From Mycobacterium sp. (GTDB lineage: Bacteria; Actinomycetota; Actinomycetes; Mycobacteriales; Mycobacteriaceae): a stretch of 39,347 nt of DNA. Shown here one piece after another: positions 6,545 through 15,463 of this stretch (positions within the stretch are counted from its first letter, which is position 1; each line of letters starts with the position of its first letter). Location of the stretch: NCBI RefSeq assembly GCF_019247635.1, contig NZ_JAFBAR010000112.1, positions 1-39,347 of the forward strand, in the 5' to 3' direction. The position numbers and the translations under genes are program-made. Below the pieces are notes generated by a model that did no database searches, was not told where the DNA came from, and was given only the letters and a program-made list of their open reading frames with translations.

Positions 6545-8908
6545 GTGCACCGGGAGCTGCCGTTTGCCGACTGGCGGGTGCTGGAATTCTCCAGCGACAT
6601 CGCGGTCGCATACTGCGCCAAACTCTTTGCGGACGCCGGGGCCGAGGTGGTCAAGGTTGAGCCGCCGGACGGCGATCCGATGCGCCGATGGGCAGCCTAC
6701 GACAACGACGGGCGGTCCGGCTCCCCGGGCGCCCTTTTCGGATATCTTGCGGAGTCGAAGAAATCCGTTGTAGCAGAGCTTGATTCGATACCGTTAGATC
6801 TCGTTGCGGGAGCCAACCTGATCCTGACCGACCTGACCACCGGTCCCTCGCTCGTTCAATTGACCGACGCCGCGCCGGCGGCCGTGGTGGTTGCGGTCAC
6901 CCCGTTCGGCACCTTCGGCCCCTACGTCGATGCGGGCCTGCAGACCAACGACTTCATCCTGCAGGCGATGTGCGGTTCGACAGGGGGTCGCGGCTGGCCG
7001 GATACCGAACCGCTGCACGCGGGCGGGCGGGTCGGCCAGTGGTTGGCGGGAGTGTTTGCCGCGACGGTTGCGGCGGCCACCGTCCGGCAGGCGCTGCGCA
7101 CCGGCACCGGGTCGGTCGTCGACTTGTCGGTCTACGAGGCGATGGTGATCGGCCTCGGCGGCCTGGGCGCGATGTCGACCAGCGTCCTGTCGGGCGATTC
7201 GCCTTTACCGGCTAGGACATTGGAACTCCCGTCGATCGTGCCCACCGCCGACGGCATGGTGGGATTCTGCACGATCACCGCGCAGCAGTTCCAGGATTTT
7301 CTGATCATGATCGAGCGACCCGATCTCCTGGATGACCAGGACCTCGCGTCCTGGCCCGGGCGGTATGCCCGCCGTGACGAATTTCTGGACGTGGTGCACC
7401 ACTGGACTCAGGCCAGGACCACGGCCGAGATCATCGACATCGCGGTCGCGCTGCGAATCCCGGTGGCGCCCATCGCAAATCCGATGACGGTGGCGGCGGT
7501 CGACCACTTCGTGCAGCGGGGTGCGTTCGTGAACTCCGTGCGGGGAGTGCTGCAGCCGCGGGTTCCGTATCGAAGTCCCGCACTCGCAACTCACACCGGA
7601 GCCATGCCCCCGGAGATCGGAGCCGACACCGGAGCGGTGCACTGGGCGGCGTTGCCCACCGTCGGCGTCGGCGCCGAGGCCAACGGACTTCCGCTGCAAG
7701 GTGTTCGGGTCGCCGACTTCACCGCGTTTTGGGCCGGACCCATGGCCACCGCGGTGCTGGCCGGGCTGGGCGCCGACGTCGTCAAGGTAGAAGGCGTCCG
7801 CCGCCCGGACGGCATGCGCTTCTCGGGCGGCCCGCCCAACGCGGACCAGTGGTGGGAATGGGGCCCGGTGTACCTGTGCTCCAACACCAACAAGCTGGGA
7901 CTGACGCTGGAACTGAGTGACCCGACGGGACGATCACTGGCTTTGGACCTGATCGGTCACAGTGATCTGGTGATCGAAAATTTCTCGCCGCGAGTGATGG
8001 CCAATTTCGGGCTCGAGTGGGAGGCGGTGCAGGCGGCCAACCCGAAGATCGTGATGGTCCGGATGCCGGCGTTCGGCTTGGACGGACCGTGGCGCGATCG
8101 CGTGGGCTTCGCCCAGACCATGGAACAGGCCACCGGGATGGCCTGGATGACCGGCCAGGCCGACGGGCCACCGGTGCTGCCGCGCGGGGTGTGCGACCCG
8201 ATCGCCGGTCTGCACGCGGCGTTCGCGGCGATCGCCGCGCTGGTGGTGCGGGACCGTACGGGTGTGGGCATGCAGGTGGAGGCGACCATGGTGGAATCGG
8301 CGTTGAACGTTGCGGCCGAAATGGTGTTGGAGTATTCCCAGAACGACATCGTGTTGCAGCGCGACGGCAACCGGGGGCCGGGCGCGAGCCCGCAGGGTGT
8401 CTACCGGTGCCGGGGAGAAGACGCCTGGGTCGCCATCGCGGTGTTCGATCGGGTCTGGTCGCGGTTCGCCGAAATCATCGGTGCGACTGGACTTTCCGCG
8501 GACGCGGCCCTCATAGACCACGCGGAGCGCCGGCGCCGGGCCGACCAGATCGACAAGTTCATCTCCGACTGGACGGCGCAGCGCTCGCCGGTCGAAGTCG
8601 TCAAAACGCTTCGCAGTCAAGGTATCGCGGCGTCGGAGGTGTTGGCGCAATCCACTCTGCTCGACGACGAGCAGTTGGCGGCGCGCGGCTTTTGGGAGAG
8701 GGTCCAACATCCGGTTGTCGGCACGTTCAAGTGCCTCGGGTTACCGTTCACCGTCGATGATCAACCCCGGCAGTGGATCCGCACGCCGCCGCCGCTGTAC
8801 GGTCAGCACAACGCGGAGATCCTGACCGGCTTGCTCGGCCTGGCCGACAGCGAACTGGCGAGTCTTTCGGCGGCGGGTGTGATCAGCAGCCGGCCCGCCG
8901 GGTTGTGA
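6545..8908 (+). CDS. Tandem CaiB/BaiF (family III) CoA-transferase, two domains in one chain
   Basis: 787 residues containing two family III CoA-transferase modules. Module 1 is about residues 7-370 (WRVLEFSSDIAVAYCAKLFADAGAEVVKVEPPDG). Module 2 is about 384-785 (GVRVADFTAFWAGPMATAVLAGLGADVVKVEGVRRPDGMR). Family III enzymes move CoA between acyl-CoA and a free acid through an aspartyl-CoA thioester. In module 2 the expected Asp is present (D551 in RGVCDPIAGL). In module 1 the equivalent position appears to be Gln (Q165 in GGRVGQWLAG), so module 1 may be inactive or regulatory. The GTG start at 6545 follows GGGAACG. It belongs to the operon begun by the amidohydrolase and probably activates that pathway's acid. 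Confidence 0.87.
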   Translation: MHRELPFADWRVLEFSSDIAVAYCAKLFADAGAEVVKVEPPDGDPMRRWAAYDNDGRSGSPGALFGYLAESKKSVVAELDSIPLDLVAGANLILTDLTTGPSLVQLTDAAPAAVVVAVTPFGTFGPYVDAGLQTNDFILQAMCGSTGGRGWPDTEPLHAGGRVGQWLAGVFAATVAAATVRQALRTGTGSVVDLSVYEAMVIGLGGLGAMSTSVLSGDSPLPARTLELPSIVPTADGMVGFCTITAQQFQDFLIMIERPDLLDDQDLASWPGRYARRDEFLDVVHHWTQARTTAEIIDIAVALRIPVAPIANPMTVAAVDHFVQRGAFVNSVRGVLQPRVPYRSPALATHTGAMPPEIGADTGAVHWAALPTVGVGAEANGLPLQGVRVADFTAFWAGPMATAVLAGLGADVVKVEGVRRPDGMRFSGGPPNADQWWEWGPVYLCSNTNKLGLTLELSDPTGRSLALDLIGHSDLVIENFSPRVMANFGLEWEAVQAANPKIVMVRMPAFGLDGPWRDRVGFAQTMEQATGMAWMTGQADGPPVLPRGVCDPIAGLHAAFAAIAALVVRDRTGVGMQVEATMVESALNVAAEMVLEYSQNDIVLQRDGNRGPGASPQGVYRCRGEDAWVAIAVFDRVWSRFAEIIGATGLSADAALIDHAERRRRADQIDKFISDWTAQRSPVEVVKTLRSQGIAASEVLAQSTLLDDEQLAARGFWERVQHPVVGTFKCLGLPFTVDDQPRQWIRTPPPLYGQHNAEILTGLLGLADSELASLSAAGVISSRPAGL

Positions 8909-8917
8909 GGGACGGTC

Positions 8918-9247
8918 GTGGCGGTCACCCTGTGCATTCCACCTCGACCCGGCGAATTGTGCGCGCCCATCAGGTTTTTGCTTCGGCACGAGTCAACGGT
9001 GATGGAATTGACGTCCCGCCACCGCATCACCGGTGTGGAGTGGGACGCCGCGGAGCAGGCGTTGGCGCTGCATATCGAGATCACCGACCCGGCCACCTCA
9101 CGACCAATCGATGTGCGTTTCGACATCGTTGCCGCTGACGGTGATCAACCGGGCGGTCGCAGCCGGACGATCGGCGCCATCATGCGCGACGGAAAGGCCT
9201 TCGAAGTGCGGGGTACCTACCTAGGCGTCGTCGCCGACGAGAACTGA
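8918..9247 (+). CDS. Conserved-looking small protein of unknown function
   Basis: 109 residues from a GTG at 8918, which follows GAGGGACGG just after the CoA-transferase stop. An alternative ATG at 9002 (MELTSRHRITGVEW) would give an 81-residue protein and may be the true start, since the first 28 residues look less protein-like. The body alternates strands and charged turns (ALALHIEITDPATSRPIDVRFDIV, then RTIGAIMRDGKAFEVRGTYLGVV), suggesting a small beta-rich fold. I recognise no family. Its place between the CoA-transferase and the thiolase-like gene makes a role in module A likely, possibly as an accessory subunit. Confidence 0.6.
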   Translation: MAVTLCIPPRPGELCAPIRFLLRHESTVMELTSRHRITGVEWDAAEQALALHIEITDPATSRPIDVRFDIVAADGDQPGGRSRTIGAIMRDGKAFEVRGTYLGVVADEN

Positions 9248-9276
9248 ACGCCCACAGAAAGACCGAAGGGAACGCC

Positions 9277-10437
9277 GTGACGACATCGAAGCGCACTGCC
9301 GCGATCGTCGGGGTGTACAACACCCGGCAGGCACGACGGTTGGAGGGGGCGACCTCACGAGGGCTGGCCATCGAGGCGGTGCAGGGTGCGTTGAAGGACG
9401 CCGGTCTGACCCTCGGTGACGTCGACGGGGTCAGCGCCGGCCCCGATTCCACCGCGCTGATCTACGACCTCCGGCTCGGGCCGGCCTGGCAGGGCCTGGG
9501 CTTCGGGTTGGGCATGGTCACCGAGGCCGCTGCCGCCATCGAGACCGGCATGGCCGAGGTCGTGGTCCTCGTTTCGGCGCAAGCGGGTGACTATCGCGAC
9601 CATGCCGCCACCGCCCCGTGGACCCGGCCCGAAAACGAATTCGTCGTGCCCTGGGGCATGTTCACCGCCGCGGAGTTCGCGCTGATCGCCCGGCGCCACA
9701 TGGAGGTCTACGGCACCACCCGCGAACAGATGTCGATGGTCGCGGCGACCATCCGCAATAACGGCTCGGCCAATCCCGAGGCGGTGTACTACCAACGGGG
9801 GCCGTTCACGCCAGATGACATCACGAAGTCGCGTCCGATCGCAGATCCCTTTCATCTGCTCGATTGCGCGATGACTTCCGAAGGCGGTTGCGCGCTGGTG
9901 TTGGCCAATCTCAATCGTTTCGACCCGGCCCGCGCGCCGGTCTACATCCTGGGCAGCGGCGCGGATTTTCACGGCCCGTCGTACAAGCATCCCCCGGCGT
10001 GGGATCTCACCGGCGGTCGAAATGGCAACCCCAACGGATACGTCGGCAGACGAGCCGCGGATCTTGCCTTCGCGCACGCCGGTGTGGACCGAAGCTACGT
10101 CGACGTGCTGGAACTCTACGATCCGTTTTCGTTCGAGATCATTCGTCAGCTCGAGGCCTTCCGATTCTGCCCGGACGGCGAGGGTGGTCCGTTCGTGGCC
10201 GACGGCTACATCGCCATCGGCGGTAGCCATCCCGTGACGACCGACGGCGGCACGATGGCGTTCAGTCACGCCGGGCAGAACCCGCAAATGATGCAGCGCG
10301 GTATCCGGGCGGTCCAGCAGTTGCGCGGCGAGGCCGGGCCTCTTCAGGTGGCCGACGCCCGTATCGCCTTGTGCAGCAACGGGGGAGCGGGCGCCCTGTT
10401 TACCACAGTCCTGCTACTTGGAGACCAGCCGCGATGA
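9277..10437 (+). CDS. Thiolase-like (lipid-transfer-protein type) protein lacking the nucleophilic cysteine
   Basis: 386 residues with the SCP-x/Ltp thiolase layout: AAIVGVYNTRQARR start, DCAMTSEGGCALVLAN near residue 190, VDVLELYDPFSFEI, then GGSHPVTTDGGTMAFSHAGQN. True thiolases carry an active-site Cys near residues 75-80; here the segment is WQGLGFGLGM, with no Cys. The immediate partner gene encodes a DUF35 protein, and the two overlap by 4 nt. This matches the arrangement of Ltp2-ChsH2, where a Cys-less thiolase homologue with a DUF35 partner performs a retro-aldol cleavage in steroid side-chain degradation. I infer aldolase activity here; the substrate is unknown. GTG start at 9277 after GAAGGGAACG. 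Confidence 0.86.
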   Translation: MTTSKRTAAIVGVYNTRQARRLEGATSRGLAIEAVQGALKDAGLTLGDVDGVSAGPDSTALIYDLRLGPAWQGLGFGLGMVTEAAAAIETGMAEVVVLVSAQAGDYRDHAATAPWTRPENEFVVPWGMFTAAEFALIARRHMEVYGTTREQMSMVAATIRNNGSANPEAVYYQRGPFTPDDITKSRPIADPFHLLDCAMTSEGGCALVLANLNRFDPARAPVYILGSGADFHGPSYKHPPAWDLTGGRNGNPNGYVGRRAADLAFAHAGVDRSYVDVLELYDPFSFEIIRQLEAFRFCPDGEGGPFVADGYIAIGGSHPVTTDGGTMAFSHAGQNPQMMQRGIRAVQQLRGEAGPLQVADARIALCSNGGAGALFTTVLLLGDQPR

Positions 10438-10865
10438 ATGACTATGCTTTTGGAGACGCGCTGCAACCGCAAACCGGGCCCGTGCCGCACAGCAGCACCC
10501 CCACGACCGCGCCATTCTGGGATGGCTGCCGCGAGGGCGAACTACGCTTTCAGCGATGCGGGGAATGCGGTGAGGCAAATTTCCCGCCGATCGAAAATTG
10601 TCGATACTGCCTGTCCGACAAGCTCTCCTGGCACACCAGCGGCGGCCACGGCGAAATCTACAGCTGGACGGTGGTACACCGGCCGGTCACACCCGAGTTT
10701 GTCGCCCCGTACGCCCCGGCCATCGTGACATTGCGGGAGGGATATCAGATGTTGACGAACATCGTCGGCGTCCAGGCCGCCACGCTGCGGGTCGGCCTGC
10801 CGGTGCGTGTCGAATTCCGTTCACTGGCAGGCGATCTCGTGCTGCCGTACTTTACCGCCTCGTGA
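10434..10865 (+). CDS. DUF35 OB-fold/zinc-ribbon partner of the thiolase-like protein
   Basis: 143 residues. A rubredoxin-like zinc ribbon is clear (C42, C45, C56, C59: RCGECGE and NCRYCLS), followed by the OB-fold DUF35_C segment (GEIYSWTVVHRPVTPEF, then APAIVTLREGYQMLTNIVG). The ATG at 10434 overlaps the TGA of the preceding thiolase-like gene (ATGA), implying coupled translation and a stoichiometric complex. DUF35 proteins bind and stabilise Cys-less thiolase-type aldolases or acyltransferases and help to hold CoA substrates. Its own stop overlaps the GTG of the PadR gene. Confidence 0.88.
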   Translation: MNDYAFGDALQPQTGPVPHSSTPTTAPFWDGCREGELRFQRCGECGEANFPPIENCRYCLSDKLSWHTSGGHGEIYSWTVVHRPVTPEFVAPYAPAIVTLREGYQMLTNIVGVQAATLRVGLPVRVEFRSLAGDLVLPYFTAS

Positions 10866-11524
10866 GCAACGGGCGGGCTTTCGACGGTCTGCCGATCACC
10901 GCGTACCTGGTGCTCGGGGTGTTGGCTACCAACGACGAACAGCTCACGGCGGGCGAGATCAAGCTCCGCGCCGAACTTTCCGTCGGGTACTTCTACTGGT
11001 CACCGTCGGTCAGCCACGTTCGGCGCGAGCTCGCCCGGCTCCTGGCGCGCGGGATGGTCGGCGAGGCCGCCATCCGGTCCGGCAAACGCACCATCACCGT
11101 GTACGAGGCGACGTCCGACGGGCTGGTTGCACTCAGACGCTGGGTGGAACAGCTTCCCGGCTCCGATCAGGTGGTGATCAAACATCCGGTGATTCTGCGT
11201 ACGTGGCTGGCTCAAGGCAGCGAACCGGACCGGATCCTCGAGGCGCTCGATCATCACCTGTCGGCCACGCGTGCCCGCCTCGACGAGGCGCTGTGGAGCC
11301 TGCAGCGGGCCAGGGAAGTCGGCCTTGCGTCCGACCCGGATCTGCGGTTCTCCTTCGCCGTGCTCAACTACTCCATCCGTGGACTGTACGCCGAGATCTC
11401 CAACGTGGAACAGCTCCGCGACGAGATCGCAAGCGGCACAGCACAAGACCCGGTGCGCCGGGTGCACCGGCCCAAGGGGCAGCTGCGCCGGCCACGTCGT
11501 CGCGCCCAGGCGGGGGAACCCTGA
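10862..11524 (+). CDS. PadR-family transcriptional regulator
   Basis: 220 residues from a GTG at 10862 that overlaps the TGA of the DUF35 gene. Residues about 5-90 form a PadR-like winged helix: ITAYLVLGVLATNDEQLTAGEIK, then WSPSVSHVRRELARLLARGMV, then TVYEATSDGLVALRRWV. The C-terminal half is helical (ALDHHLSATRARLDEALWSLQRA), as in PadR proteins with a Vir-type dimerisation domain, and ends in an Arg-rich tail. It closes the plus-strand operon of module A and converges with the fused acyl-CoA dehydrogenase 13 bases downstream. Its targets cannot be read from the sequence; module A promoters are the natural guess. Confidence 0.8.
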   Translation: MSNGRAFDGLPITAYLVLGVLATNDEQLTAGEIKLRAELSVGYFYWSPSVSHVRRELARLLARGMVGEAAIRSGKRTITVYEATSDGLVALRRWVEQLPGSDQVVIKHPVILRTWLAQGSEPDRILEALDHHLSATRARLDEALWSLQRAREVGLASDPDLRFSFAVLNYSIRGLYAEISNVEQLRDEIASGTAQDPVRRVHRPKGQLRRPRRRAQAGEP

Positions 11525-11537
11525 CTTCCCGAGGGGG

Positions 11538-13760
11538 TCACTTACGGGGTAGCCCCAGGATCATCGTCGCGATGATATTCAGTTGGATCTCGACGGTGCC
11601 CCCGCCCAGCAACTCCGACGGCATCAACAGCTCCTGACGTACCGCCGGCTGATTGCCGCCCACCAAAGCCGAACGTCCGGCGAGTTGGAGTGTCAGCGCG
11701 GCGTTTTCCCGCAGCATCCGGGTCGTCGCGACTTTGCCGATGCTGGCCGCCGGCCCGGGCGCATGACCGGCCAACCGGCCCAGCGTGTCTCGCAAACCCA
11801 GTGCCGCTATCGCATTCGTCTGTGCCCGAATTGTGCCGAGCGCCAACCGCAGAGCATCACCGTCCACCGCGGGATCATCCGCGAGAGAGCGCAGTCCGCT
11901 CTCCCGATCCAGCTTGATGTAGTTGGTCATCGTCATTCGTTCGGTGCCCATCGTTGCCACGGCCAGCGACCAGCCCATCCCCGGCTCACCGACCAACATC
12001 TCGTCGGGCACGAAGACGTCGTCGAGAAAGACCTCGTTGAAATGGTCGTCACCGCTGGCCTGGCGCAGCGGGCGGATGTCGATGCCCGGCGAACGCATGT
12101 CGACAAGAAAGTAGCTGATGCCCTTGTGCTTTGGCGCGTTCAGGTCGGTGCGGGCCAGCAGCGCACCGAAGTCCGCGTGGTGCGCCAGCGAGGTCCAGAC
12201 CTTCTGGCCTTTGATCATCCACCCGCCGTCGACCTTGGTCGCGCGGGTGCTCAGCGAAGCGAGATCCGACCCCGCGCCGGGCTCGCTGAACAGCTGGCAC
12301 CACGACAATTCGCCGCGTAGCGTCGGCGCGGCGAAGCGGAGCTTCTGTTCATCCGAGCCCGCCTGCAGCACCGTGGGCAGGATCCACTCGGCGATGCCCA
12401 TCGTTGGTCGCGGCAGGTGTGGGCGCTTGTCGAATTCGTCGGCGATGATCAATTGCTGCACCGGGGTGGCGGCCAGGCCCCACGGGGCGGGCAGGTGCGG
12501 TGCGACCACGCCGGCATCGGACAGGGCGGTGCGCTGGTCGCCGATGCGCGGCTCCTCATACATCACCTGCCCCTGCCTGCCCGGTGTGTCATTGCTCAAC
12601 GTTGCCGCGGTGTCCAGTATGTGGGCGATCCTGGCTCGGAAATCCGACTCGACATCGGGCAGCTCGATGCTGAAGTCGCGGCGCTCTGCGGTCGGCTCAC
12701 CAAGAATGCGGCACCACTCCGCCTGCCTGCCGGTCGTGGCGGCCAGGCTCATCGCGCGGCGCCAGTACAGGTGCAGGTCGTGTTCCCAGGTGTAGCCGAT
12801 AGCGCCGAACATGGCCAGCGCGTCGACAACGAGTTCCGGTAACCCCGCCACCGCGGTGATCGCTGCGCCGGCCGCGGCCGCCAGTTGTTGGCCGTGCGAT
12901 TGCGCGGTGGCCCGCGCCGCATCCCAGGCGGCCGCGGCGGCCAACTCGCTGTTGATGTACAGCGTTGCGGCCTTGTGCTGCAACGCCTGAAAGGATCCGA
13001 TGGGCCGCCCGAACTGTTCGCGCACCTTCAGGTAGGCCACCACGTTGTCCACACACCAGCGCGCGATGCCGGCGGCCTCGGCAGCCGTTAGCGCCACCGC
13101 GATGCTACGGGCACGCGTCGAATCGAGTGCGGCAACGGCATCCTGACCCACCTGGTAGCCGTCCACGTGCAGGGTGCCGACCGCCCGGGTCAGGTCCGTG
13201 GATTCCTCGGCCGCGACTCTCACCCCGGCACCGCCGGGATCCAGCACGAACCACACCGACGAGCCGGAATCGGTCGCCGCGCTCAGCAGAACACGCCGCG
13301 CGCCGCACAGTCCGATCTCCGGGCCGGCCGTGCCGCTGACCGACCATCCAGCCGGGGAAGGAGTGGCGCGCAAGCTCGACGCGTGCGGCAGCACGACGGC
13401 CGCCGTTGCGCCCCCGGCGATCTCGGCAAGCAGCGCGCTCACCGCCGGTCCGGGGTCGGCCGCCATGGCGACTGCCCCCGCGATCACGGTGGGCAGCAGA
13501 GGACCCGGAAGCAGCGCATAGCCTGCCGCGTCGATGACGCATGCCACGTCAGCGAGCTCGCCGCCCTGGCCGCCGACCTCCTCGGGCAGGTGGACCGCGT
13601 GCCAGCCCTGGGTTACCAACGCATTCCAGAAGTCGGGCGGCGCGCCCGAGGCCAGTGTGTCCGCCTGGGCGCGGGTCTGCTCGATCGGCGCGTGGCGCGC
13701 GGCAAAGCCCGCCATCGCCTCGCTGAGCTGATGCTGTTCGTCGGTCAGGGCCACGGTCAC
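11538..13760 (-). CDS. Fused double acyl-CoA dehydrogenase (FadE34/FadE6-like architecture)
   Basis: 740 residues made of two acyl-CoA dehydrogenase units. Unit 1 (about 1-370) has LTDEQHQLSEAMAGFAARHA, VREQFGRPIGSFQALQHK and AMFGAIGYTWEHDLHLYWRRA. Unit 2 (about 400-740) has WCQLFSEPGAGSDLASLSTRA, KGQKVWTSLAHHADFGALLART and LLGGGTVEIQLNIIATMILGL. M. tuberculosis has single-chain enzymes of this size (FadE6, FadE22, FadE34) that replace the usual alpha2beta2 tetramer and handle bulky substrates. The reaction is FAD-dependent alpha,beta-dehydrogenation of an acyl-CoA. The start is the GTG at 13760, 30 bases after the DUF35 stop, as the last gene of a three-gene minus-strand operon. Confidence 0.9.
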   Translation of the reverse strand: MTVALTDEQHQLSEAMAGFAARHAPIEQTRAQADTLASGAPPDFWNALVTQGWHAVHLPEEVGGQGGELADVACVIDAAGYALLPGPLLPTVIAGAVAMAADPGPAVSALLAEIAGGATAAVVLPHASSLRATPSPAGWSVSGTAGPEIGLCGARRVLLSAATDSGSSVWFVLDPGGAGVRVAAEESTDLTRAVGTLHVDGYQVGQDAVAALDSTRARSIAVALTAAEAAGIARWCVDNVVAYLKVREQFGRPIGSFQALQHKAATLYINSELAAAAAWDAARATAQSHGQQLAAAAGAAITAVAGLPELVVDALAMFGAIGYTWEHDLHLYWRRAMSLAATTGRQAEWCRILGEPTAERRDFSIELPDVESDFRARIAHILDTAATLSNDTPGRQGQVMYEEPRIGDQRTALSDAGVVAPHLPAPWGLAATPVQQLIIADEFDKRPHLPRPTMGIAEWILPTVLQAGSDEQKLRFAAPTLRGELSWCQLFSEPGAGSDLASLSTRATKVDGGWMIKGQKVWTSLAHHADFGALLARTDLNAPKHKGISYFLVDMRSPGIDIRPLRQASGDDHFNEVFLDDVFVPDEMLVGEPGMGWSLAVATMGTERMTMTNYIKLDRESGLRSLADDPAVDGDALRLALGTIRAQTNAIAALGLRDTLGRLAGHAPGPAASIGKVATTRMLRENAALTLQLAGRSALVGGNQPAVRQELLMPSELLGGGTVEIQLNIIATMILGLPRK

Positions 13761-13790
13761 GGTCGCGAAATCCTCACGCTTCGCACGGCA

Positions 13791-14222
13791 TTACCGCTTG
13801 GCGGTGTAACGCAGCAACGTCAGATTTTCTTGGTCGTCCGGGTCGTCGGATATCGCGGTGAACACCGGGACCACCGGCATGCCCACCCGCAGCTGCGACT
13901 CCTCCACTTCGACGAGCTCGGTGGCGAAGCGCGGACCCTCGTCCCACTGCACAACGGCGAGGAATTGCGGAACGTCGTCGGCGAACTGGGGTGCGACCGC
14001 TCGCTGCGCCACGGCGAAGCTGACCAGCGTTCCGGCACCGGAGATCTGACGCCATTCCAGGTCGTCGGCCAGTGTGCCGGGGGCCAGCACCCGCGGGTAG
14101 AAGACGTACTCGCCCAAAGACGCCGAGTATTGAATCCAGACCTCGTGACGGCTCAGCCCGTCCCAGTAGGGCCGCGACACCGGTGTCGGCAACGGCACGG
14201 GTTTGCTCTTGGAGATCGTCAT
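13791..14222 (-). CDS. DUF35 OB-fold protein without the zinc-ribbon cysteines
   Basis: 143 residues. The order PVSRPYWDGLSRHEVWIQYSASLGEYVFYPRVLAPG is that of DUF35 proteins, followed by the OB-fold part (GAGTLVSFAVAQRAVAPQF, then VPQFLAVVQWDEGPRFATEL). The four ribbon cysteines found in the paralogue at 10434 are absent, the region reading IQYSASLGEYVFYP, so no zinc is expected. It lies 16 bases downstream of the second thiolase-like gene and is the likely complex partner of that protein. The ATG at 14222 was used; spacing to neighbours supports a single operon with the fused dehydrogenase. Confidence 0.84.
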   Translation of the reverse strand: MTISKSKPVPLPTPVSRPYWDGLSRHEVWIQYSASLGEYVFYPRVLAPGTLADDLEWRQISGAGTLVSFAVAQRAVAPQFADDVPQFLAVVQWDEGPRFATELVEVEESQLRVGMPVVPVFTAISDDPDDQENLTLLRYTAKR

Positions 14223-14238
14223 GTATGTCCTTCGGCCG

Positions 14239-15444
14239 CTAATCGCCTTGTAAAACCAAGGCTTCCTGCTCGCTGAGTACCCCGCCGTTCCCGGACACGA
14301 AGGCCCGGTTGCAGTCGGCCAGCTGGGTCTGGCCGGCTCGACCCATTAATTGCCTGCTGGCATCGCAGATATGGTGCATACCACCGGAATTGCCGGCCTG
14401 CCCGTAACCGAGTTGGCCGCCGGCAGTATTCATCGGGAAGTCGCCGCGGAAGGTCAGGTCGTGGTCGGCGACGAACTGCATGCCCTTGCCCTTTTCGCAG
14501 AACCCCGCGTCTTCGAGGGTCAATAGTGCGGTAATGGTGTAGCAGTCGTAAATCGACACCATGTCGACGTCGGCAGGGGTGATTCCGGCCATCGAGAAAG
14601 CGGACGCGGCAACCTTTGTCATCGGCGTTTGCAGCGGAGCCTTGGCGTAAACCGGCGACTTGTACGGCACCCCCTCCCCGAAACCCTTGATCCACACCGG
14701 CCGATTGCGGGATTTGCGCGCCAAATCGGCGTTGGTCACCAGCACCGCACTGCCGCCCATGCACGGCATGACGATCTCCAGCATGTGCAGGGGCGAGGCG
14801 ATGATGGGACTGTTGAGCACGTCGTCGATGGTGATCGGCTTGTCCTTGAATACCGCGCCCGGCGTGTGGTTGGCGTTGACGCGTTGATCGACCACAATTT
14901 TCGCCATGGCCCGCTCGTCGTAACCATATGCGGCGGCGTACATCTGGGCGACTTGCGCGTACGGGCCGTTCTGCCCGAGGTAGCCGTAGGGAATCTCGAA
15001 CTCGGCCTGCGGGGAGCCGAACCGGAAGCTGGATGCGCCAAAGTACAACGCGTCGCCGAAGTCCGGCGGACGCTTCTTCGACATCGGCGTGAGGTAGTTG
15101 GCAGGTATCGCGCACAACACCGCCTGACAGATGCCCAGCTCGATTGCCGCCGCGGCGCGCCACACCATGGCCGCAGCCGAAGCGCCGCCGAGGTCCACGA
15201 TCTCCGCGAAATTCACCTGCAGGCCCAGATATTCGGCCACAGTAGACGGTACGAACAACTGCGATTCCGCCACTCCGCAGGTGATGAGGCCGTCGACGGC
15301 GTCGACGGACAGGCCGGCATCGGCCACGGCCGCGGCGGCCAGCCGTGCCCACTGTTCGATGATGAATTCCGGTTTGCCCGTCGGTTTGCGCAACGCAGGC
15401 AGCTCATGAAAGCCGACGATCGCGGCTTCTCCCTTCAAACCCAT
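14239..15444 (-). CDS. Second thiolase-like protein lacking the nucleophilic cysteine
   Basis: 401 residues of the Ltp/SCP-x thiolase type: GEAAIVGFHELPALRK start, VDMVSIYDCYTITALLTLEDAGFC in the C-terminal domain, and NTAGGQLGYGQAGNSGGMHHI. The position of the catalytic Cys reads VDLGGASAAAMVW (about residues 83-95) with no Cys. Tyrosines sit in YDCYT and GQLGYG; the family precedent Ltp2 uses tyrosines for retro-aldol chemistry, which I cannot map with certainty here. It heads a minus-strand operon with DUF35 and the fused dehydrogenase, suggesting dehydrogenation, hydration elsewhere, then aldolytic cleavage. The ATG at 15444 follows AAAGGA at a 9-nt distance. Confidence 0.86.
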   Translation of the reverse strand: MGLKGEAAIVGFHELPALRKPTGKPEFIIEQWARLAAAAVADAGLSVDAVDGLITCGVAESQLFVPSTVAEYLGLQVNFAEIVDLGGASAAAMVWRAAAAIELGICQAVLCAIPANYLTPMSKKRPPDFGDALYFGASSFRFGSPQAEFEIPYGYLGQNGPYAQVAQMYAAAYGYDERAMAKIVVDQRVNANHTPGAVFKDKPITIDDVLNSPIIASPLHMLEIVMPCMGGSAVLVTNADLARKSRNRPVWIKGFGEGVPYKSPVYAKAPLQTPMTKVAASAFSMAGITPADVDMVSIYDCYTITALLTLEDAGFCEKGKGMQFVADHDLTFRGDFPMNTAGGQLGYGQAGNSGGMHHICDASRQLMGRAGQTQLADCNRAFVSGNGGVLSEQEALVLQGD

Positions 15445-15463
15445 TGTGGAGCAGGTCCTTTCG

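Noticed and set aside
13167..14276. 369-codon plus-strand ORF across the DUF35 and fused dehydrogenase genes
   Set aside because: It spans two convincing minus-strand genes and has Arg/Gly/His-rich composition typical of shadow frames.
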